10,178 nucleotides of DNA from Spirochaetota bacterium. GTDB lineage: Bacteria; Spirochaetota; UBA12135; COTS27. Of the stretch, positions 6,187 to 10,178 are shown piece after piece. A program made the translations under genes and the position numbers. The notes below the pieces were generated by a model. It had not been told where the DNA came from and ran no database searches. It saw only the letters and a list, made by a program, of their open reading frames with translations. Every line of letters begins with the position of its first letter. The first letter of the stretch is position 1. The DNA is taken from contig JAUXHF010000050.1 of assembly GCA_030621685.1 (NCBI GenBank), positions 1 to 10,178 of the forward strand, read 5' to 3'.

Positions 6187-8016
6187 GTTTATTTCAAGAC
6201 CATCTGTGCTGGCATGCTTGCTGGAAAACAAATCATCTAGGCTTTGCATGCTAGAGAGCTGATCAAGGTTTGGCTGGACATTGGCTAGCTGCCAAATTTC
6301 TTCTTCATCTTTAATTTCATGTTTATTTTTTTCTATTTGAAAAGAAAGTTCTTTGTTGAAAAAATGCAGCAAGCTTTGGCCAAGATCGCTGGGCTGGGTC
6401 TTGCTAAGGATATAAAAATTTATAAAATTTGCTGGGGCTTTGTTTTCTTGATTGATGGCCGCGGCTAAAAGATGAGCCTTAAAACTGTCAAGCAACTTTT
6501 CATAAAAAACTTTCAATTGTTTTTCAGTTAGTGGCAGAAGAGTAGCACCTTGAATTCGAAAGAGAGCAAGTTCATTGGGAAATAAAAGTGGCCTTTGTTT
6601 GTAGAGCAAAGAGTAGCTACTCAGTAAGAATTCTAAATAGTCAGTGCTAAAAAAAACTCCTTTGTTGGGGCTGCCAGCATAGCTATCAATGCGAGTTTTC
6701 AAGGCTGCAAGAATGAAGGCTAGAAAGCTATAAAACGAGAAACCCTCGTTGAAAAACATGGAAAGACTAGCCTCGTTAAGCTGAATTTTAGATTTTGTTG
6801 TTTTGGCAGATGGCTCTGCCCGGCTAGAGTGGGGGAGTATTTTGCTAATTTCTAAAACGTAGCCGGCATGCTTGCCAGAAGACAGCCAAGCTGCCTCTGG
6901 TTTTTGTTTGCTAGCCGAAAGAAAGGGCCTAAGCTGGGCATCTTCGCTGAAAGAAGTTTCTGGAAGCGGCAAGAGTAGCGACAGTTTTTTTTCTGCCTCA
7001 TCGTTTTCGTGGATTAAGAAGGGAAGGCCGCGATTTAAAAACTGTGCCTCGGGGCCATAACTTAGCGAAAATTTTGCTGGTTCAGTTAAAAAAACATCAT
7101 GCTTATTTTGTTCCTTAAATTCCGAGGAGGTGCTAGAGTTTGAAATTTCGCGAAGCTCAAAAACTGTTTCAGCATCTGAGTTTTTTAGATGCAGGGGCTT
7201 GGGAGCGTAGAGCCGCACAAAAACCTTAGGCTGCGTGCTAGAGATGGAATCAAAAAGCTCCGTATTTTCCGTAGGATGGCCAGGCAAAGAGGCCTCTCCA
7301 GAAAGTTCTGTATAAATAGAGAGGCTTGCTTTATCAAGAAAATCGTCAACGTTTATCGCAGAAAAAAGCACCCGACTAGATAATTCTTTAAACAGGGAAG
7401 AGCGAAAAAATTGCAACTCTAAGGCAGAGCCAGCTTCTAAGATGGCAGCAAGATGGCGAATTTCTTTACGAGGCCTATGTTTTGCAGTTACTACAGCTAG
7501 CTTAGGGTTTTTGCTAGTAGCCACATTTTTATAGCTTGCATAGGTTTTGCCAAAGGCTACGTTTTTGCTTGTAAGGTTAGAAGTATCTTGGGCATCGGGA
7601 AAATCTTTTTTAAGAAGCTCTGAAGGATTGGCATAGCTCTGCTGGGGCTTCTCTAAGGAAAGGCTGCTGGCCGATGGGGCATGGGAAGGATGCGGAAAAG
7701 GAAGAGGATCTTCTATGGCGCTAGTTTGCGCCTGCGCCTGCGGCAAGCTGCCAGAGAGGATATTGGGGCTATGGTTTTGATGCTGCCCCGTAGTGGAGGT
7801 GGAAATTTCGGGGCTGAAAAATTGGGGCAAGGCTTCTATTCTTCGTGAGCGAAGCCGCTGAATTTTTCTTCGTTCAGCGGCGGGCAAGGTATTTAGCCGC
7901 CAGCGCCAGCGCAGTCTTTTCATGCTTTTCTTAATGGTAAGAAATATTAAAAAGAAGCCGCCCAATAGGCTGATGCCTACAAAGGCCAGTAAGAAGTAAA
8001 GAAACAATTTTTCCAT
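6184..8016 (-). CDS. Membrane-anchored protein of unknown function
   Basis: 610 residues from ATG 8016. One transmembrane segment spans residues 5-27 and is followed by a dense basic stretch (KK, KRLRWRWR, RRKIQRLRSRR, 29-59). The positive-inside rule predicts that the large C-terminal part is cytoplasmic. A Ser/Pro/Gln-rich linker spans about 65-135. The rest (about 175-560) alternates short strands and helices without a motif I know, with a weakly hydrophobic helix at 425-439 and an acidic tail (KDEEEIWQLANVQPNLDQL). I chose ATG 8016 because it places the membrane segment at the N-terminus. The frame stays open to ATG 8115, but those 33 extra codons are pure hairpin-repeat DNA, with a start inside a stem. 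No Shine-Dalgarno lies at normal spacing; an AGGAGG lies 27 nt upstream in the repeat. Convergent with bshC, divergent from the OmpA gene. Confidence 0.7.
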   Translation of the reverse strand: MEKLFLYFLLAFVGISLLGGFFLIFLTIKKSMKRLRWRWRLNTLPAAERRKIQRLRSRRIEALPQFFSPEISTSTTGQHQNHSPNILSGSLPQAQAQTSAIEDPLPFPHPSHAPSASSLSLEKPQQSYANPSELLKKDFPDAQDTSNLTSKNVAFGKTYASYKNVATSKNPKLAVVTAKHRPRKEIRHLAAILEAGSALELQFFRSSLFKELSSRVLFSAINVDDFLDKASLSIYTELSGEASLPGHPTENTELFDSISSTQPKVFVRLYAPKPLHLKNSDAETVFELREISNSSTSSEFKEQNKHDVFLTEPAKFSLSYGPEAQFLNRGLPFLIHENDEAEKKLSLLLPLPETSFSEDAQLRPFLSASKQKPEAAWLSSGKHAGYVLEISKILPHSSRAEPSAKTTKSKIQLNEASLSMFFNEGFSFYSFLAFILAALKTRIDSYAGSPNKGVFFSTDYLEFLLSSYSLLYKQRPLLFPNELALFRIQGATLLPLTEKQLKVFYEKLLDSFKAHLLAAAINQENKAPANFINFYILSKTQPSDLGQSLLHFFNKELSFQIEKNKHEIKDEEEIWQLANVQPNLDQLSSMQSLDDLFSSKHASTDGLEIN

Positions 8017-8037
8017 TTGTCTTTGTATCTTATAATA

Positions 8038-8122
8038 AAAATGCCTCCTTGATGTTTTTTTAGAAAAAACATCTACCTTAAAATGCCTCCTATGATGTTT
8101 TTTCAGAAAAAACATCTACCTA
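8038..8122 (-). repeat. Two tandem 42-43 bp hairpin units upstream of the minus-strand gene
   Basis: Units are 8038-8079 and 8080-8122, both beginning AAAATGCCTCCT and ending AAAAAACATCTACCT. Each holds a 10-bp perfect stem, GATGTTTTTT pairing with AAAAAACATC across a 3-base loop (8051-8060/8064-8073 and 8094-8103/8107-8116). On the minus strand each unit carries AGGAGG (8049-8044 and 8091-8086) directly 3' of the stem. They lie in the probable 5' untranslated region of the minus-strand gene. Confidence 0.9.
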
Positions 8123-8132
8123 TTGGCATTTT
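8080..8132. other. Nested inverted repeat
   Basis: The second hairpin unit is enclosed by an outer 8-bp stem, AAAATGCC (8080-8087) with GGCATTTT (8125-8132). With the inner 10-bp stem this makes a two-tier hairpin separated by an internal loop that contains part of the AGGAGG on the minus strand. Folding could therefore affect access to that site. The regulatory role is inference. Confidence 0.6.
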
Positions 8133-8184
8133 TCGCCGAAAAGGAAAGAGAAAACCTTTTACTTTTGCAAAGTATCTAGTTTCA

Positions 8185-8217
8185 ATAGCAAGTGTATAGC
8201 AAGTGTATAGCAAGTAT
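8185..8217. repeat. Three 11-bp tandem units in the divergent intergenic region
   Basis: ATAGCAAGTGT is present at 8185-8195 and 8196-8206, with ATAGCAAGTAT at 8207-8217. Eleven-base spacing is close to one helical turn, so the units could present repeated protein-binding faces; they could equally be simple slippage products. Confidence 0.85.
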
Positions 8218-8239
8218 ATGTTTAAACATATAGATTATA
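8215..8239. promoter_or_regulatory. 18-bp perfect palindrome next to a minus-strand -10-like TATAAT
   Basis: TATATGTTTAAACATATA (8215-8232) is a perfect 9+9 palindrome, suitable as a dimer-binding operator, midway between the two divergent genes. Just beside it, 8239-8234 reads TATAAT on the minus strand. A transcript starting from it would begin near 8227, inside the palindrome. No good -35 box is seen at 16-18 bp; a TTTACA lies at 14 bp. The palindrome is certain, the promoter tentative. Confidence 0.4.
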
Positions 8240-8289
8240 TCTAGCTATGTTTTTGTAAATTTTAGCATAAAATTTTTTCTACAATTTTT

Positions 8290-8295
8290 GGAAAG
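8290..8295 (+). promoter_or_regulatory. Shine-Dalgarno-like site for the OmpA-family gene
   Basis: GGAAAG lies 6 nt before ATG 8302. It supports that start over the internal ATG at 8410, which has no comparable site although it would give a more ordinary signal peptide. Confidence 0.5.
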
Positions 8296-8301
8296 ACAAG
8301 C

Positions 8302-10101
8302 ATGATAGCCGTAAATGGAATTTCTGATATATCCCAAGTTTTGATTAAGCTTAAAAAACTATATTTGACTCTGCGTAAACAAGGAAGCTGTTTATGCTGC
8401 TGGCGTGTTATGTTTTTTATAAGCATGGGAATTTTTACCATATTCCCCAGCTATGCTCAGAATTCACCGATGCCCTCGGAGGCCTTGCAGCTGCAGGCCG
8501 TTCAGCAAGAACTGATAGATGAGGGGCTAGGCCTAGAATTCCGCGAGAGTCCCCAGTTATGTCCGAGCCATGCACTTGAGCAAATACGGGTTACGGTTCG
8601 AGCTAAACCTTTGTTTTTTTATCCCGAAGAATTTGTTGAGCTTAGGCTTTCAATAGAAAACCAAGCCTTGGCTGAAAGCCTTAATTGTACGTTTCAGTTT
8701 TTAAAATTTGAAAACCCCTATCAGCAAATTAAGTTGAGTGTTGTTGATGAAAACCAAAGACAGGCCTTAAACGTTCTTAGCTATGAAGCATGGCTTTTTA
8801 ATAAAAAACAGGAGGAGGATGAAGGGGAAGGCTTGTTGCCACCATCTGCCTTGTCGGCCAGCAGCAACAGCGACAGCGACAGCAATAGCAACGGGCAGGC
8901 CTCTGTTTCAAAGAGGGTTTCTTTAGCCTTAGGTGAAAGTTTTCGTTTCCGCTTTGATGTAGGCGCGTTTAAGGAAATTCCTAGCCCAGGGCTATACAGC
9001 CTGCGTGGTTTTTTTTATCCCTTAGGCCTTGATCTGGAAGAGTACAGAATACGTTTCCCAGAAATTGTGTTAGAACTAAGACAATCGCAGATGTCTTTGC
9101 TTCAAGGAGGCTCGCAGAATCCAAGAAATACGCTAGCAGGAACAGCGTCAGTTTTGGGCGATGAAAGAACATCATCGTATGTTAGCGGGGCCTGCTTTGG
9201 CGCAGGTAGCAGGGCCGAAATAGAAAGCGGGCCCAGCCAAAGCAGGGGCTTTCTTCAAAGACCCGGAGGAAGCGGAATATACCTCTCGCCTGCCGAGACC
9301 GCGCATGAACATCTTTGTGCCTATCAAAACAAAAACCTTACTCGATATCTCAGCTTTTATAATTTAGGTAAAATTTTAATAAATTCTTATACAGCTAGCG
9401 ATTACTTTGAGCGATTTATAACAGCTAGCCCCTATGAGCAAAGTGTTATTTTGCAAGACTTTTCAGAATTCTTGCTTTCTAGCACAAGTTACCGTATCAA
9501 TTATTTCGAAATTCTGCAAAGCCGCAGCATTGCCGAACAGGCCGAAGTGGATGTTTTTGTAAGCACAGAAGACTATTTGCAAATTCAAAAGGCAAAATTT
9601 AATCCGCTAACAGGACAGCTGGAATATGCTTTTGAGCAGCAAAACGAAGAGCCACCCTTACAACAAAACAGGATTTTCCGCTATCAGATGTCTTTAGAAA
9701 ATGGGGTATGGAAAATTACTGGTTTCGATGTTCGTATACAGGGCTTAGATATCGAAAGCCTGCGCAAGCGTTACCGGTTTCAAGAAGAGCCTAGTGTGCC
9801 TAATGTTACTCGTGACGTCACTCTTACTGAGCAGGTTCTTGCCAATACCATTCTTTTTGATTTCAATGAAGCCATGTTATTACCAGAGGCAATAACCGAT
9901 TTAAGAAACCTATCAAGATATTTGCTAGCTAACCCCCAGGTGAGTATACGGCTTATCGGCTATACGGATAACTTAGGTAGCGATAGTTATAATACCAATC
10001 TTTCAGCTATTCGTGTTGAATCGGTGGCAGAATTCCTTGTTAATAACTTTGTTTCGCCTAGCCAGATGGAAAAAGTGGCATGGAGAGAAAAATCTGCTTA
10101 A
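8302..10101 (+). CDS. Secreted OmpA-family peptidoglycan-binding protein, frameshifted near its 3' end
   Basis: 599 residues to the in-frame stop. A long basic N-region (1-36) precedes a hydrophobic core (37-48) and a likely signal-peptidase site after SYA (50-52), so the protein is exported. A beta-rich domain, probably Ig-like, spans about 95-260, interrupted by a Ser/Asn/Asp-rich stretch (183-202). A second domain at about 345-480 (YLSFYNLGKILI...GVWKITGFDV) looks like an NTF2/SnoaL-type fold; both fold calls are tentative. The OmpA C-terminal domain starts at 512: NTILFDFNEAMLLPEA, then GYTDN with Asp556, and NTNLSAIRVE with Arg571. These two residues have the spacing of the diaminopimelate-binding pair of OmpA. 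It should tether the envelope to peptidoglycan. The last strand and NRR motif are not in this frame but continue in the next frame at 10079-10165. The three-part layout recalls the spirochaete protein TP0624, from memory only. Confidence 0.82.
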   Translation: MIAVNGISDISQVLIKLKKLYLTLRKQGSCLCCWRVMFFISMGIFTIFPSYAQNSPMPSEALQLQAVQQELIDEGLGLEFRESPQLCPSHALEQIRVTVRAKPLFFYPEEFVELRLSIENQALAESLNCTFQFLKFENPYQQIKLSVVDENQRQALNVLSYEAWLFNKKQEEDEGEGLLPPSALSASSNSDSDSNSNGQASVSKRVSLALGESFRFRFDVGAFKEIPSPGLYSLRGFFYPLGLDLEEYRIRFPEIVLELRQSQMSLLQGGSQNPRNTLAGTASVLGDERTSSYVSGACFGAGSRAEIESGPSQSRGFLQRPGGSGIYLSPAETAHEHLCAYQNKNLTRYLSFYNLGKILINSYTASDYFERFITASPYEQSVILQDFSEFLLSSTSYRINYFEILQSRSIAEQAEVDVFVSTEDYLQIQKAKFNPLTGQLEYAFEQQNEEPPLQQNRIFRYQMSLENGVWKITGFDVRIQGLDIESLRKRYRFQEEPSVPNVTRDVTLTEQVLANTILFDFNEAMLLPEAITDLRNLSRYLLANPQVSIRLIGYTDNLGSDSYNTNLSAIRVESVAEFLVNNFVSPSQMEKVAWREKSA

Positions 10102-10165
10102 CTTTAATGCCACAGAGGAAGAACGGGCAGAGAACCGCCGCGTTGAACTTTATCTTGTTCGCTAA
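10079..10165 (+). pseudogene. Out-of-frame C-terminus of the OmpA domain
   Basis: Frame 2 from 10079 encodes HGEKNLLNFNATEEERAENR followed by RVELYLVR and a TAA at 10163-10165. This matches the end of OmpA domains (GxGExxPLxxNxTxEGRAxNRRVE). The upstream part is in frame 1 through EKV at 10069-10077, with a single G at 10078 between the two. One surplus base or two missing bases near 10070-10081 would account for the break. It could be a sequencing or assembly error, a true mutation, or a +1 recoding site; no standard slippery heptamer is evident. Confidence 0.8.
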
Positions 10166-10178
10166 TACCAATCTTTAA

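Noticed and set aside
8051..8116. Intrinsic terminators
   Set aside because: The stems are A/T-rich (T run on the ascending arm) and are not followed by a T-run on either strand. Their position is a leader, not a gene end.
8410..10101. Internal start of the OmpA protein at ATG 8410
   Set aside because: It gives a neat signal peptide but lacks a ribosome-binding site, while ATG 8302 has GGAAAG at good spacing. It remains a secondary possibility.
10066..10101. Programmed -1 frameshift in the OmpA gene
   Set aside because: The run GGAAAAAG resembles a slippery site, but -1 slippage would enter frame 3. The conserved tail is in frame 2, needing +1 or -2.

Overview
The window looks like chromosomal DNA of a diderm (outer-membrane) bacterium with AT-leaning composition. 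The evidence is an OmpA-type peptidoglycan-binding protein with a signal peptide, a PEGA-domain membrane protein, and the bacillithiol enzyme BshC in a non-Firmicute setting. A spirochaete or a relative in the Bacteroidota/Chlorobiota range would fit, but I cannot assign a phylum. There are no RNA genes, transposases, phage genes or CRISPR arrays. The left edge cuts a gene.

Layout: (1) 2-610 (+), C-terminal two thirds of a YhdH/AcuI-type zinc-free oxidoreductase. (2) 787-3255 (+), a membrane-anchored PEGA-domain protein. (3) 3338-4237 (+), a class I SAM-dependent methyltransferase. (4) 4611-5948 (+), BshC, apparently lacking the usual N-terminal ~70-80 residues. (5) 6184-8016 (-), an unrecognised membrane-anchored protein, convergent with bshC. 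(6) 8302 to 10101 or 10165 (+), a secreted OmpA-family protein, divergent from gene 5, whose last ~28 codons lie in another frame.

The striking feature is what happens at the gene junctions. Four of the five carry tandem duplications, and three of those copy DNA that includes the end of a neighbouring gene. The methyltransferase/bshC junction is present in three ~170-180 bp copies, each with a copy of the methyltransferase tail and of the bshC start. The upstream copies form a 114-codon chimeric ORF that ends in a GTGA overlap with the likely bshC start. The bshC/gene 5 junction is present in four 67-68 bp copies that include the 3' end of bshC. The divergent region holds two 42-43 bp hairpin units, three 11-bp units and an 18-bp perfect palindrome. 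The first junction has a 21-bp duplication that includes a stop codon.

Functionally, the methyltransferase and BshC form a plausible operon for a low-molecular-weight thiol, possibly an N-methylated bacillithiol; this is inference. The PEGA and OmpA proteins point to cell-envelope roles.
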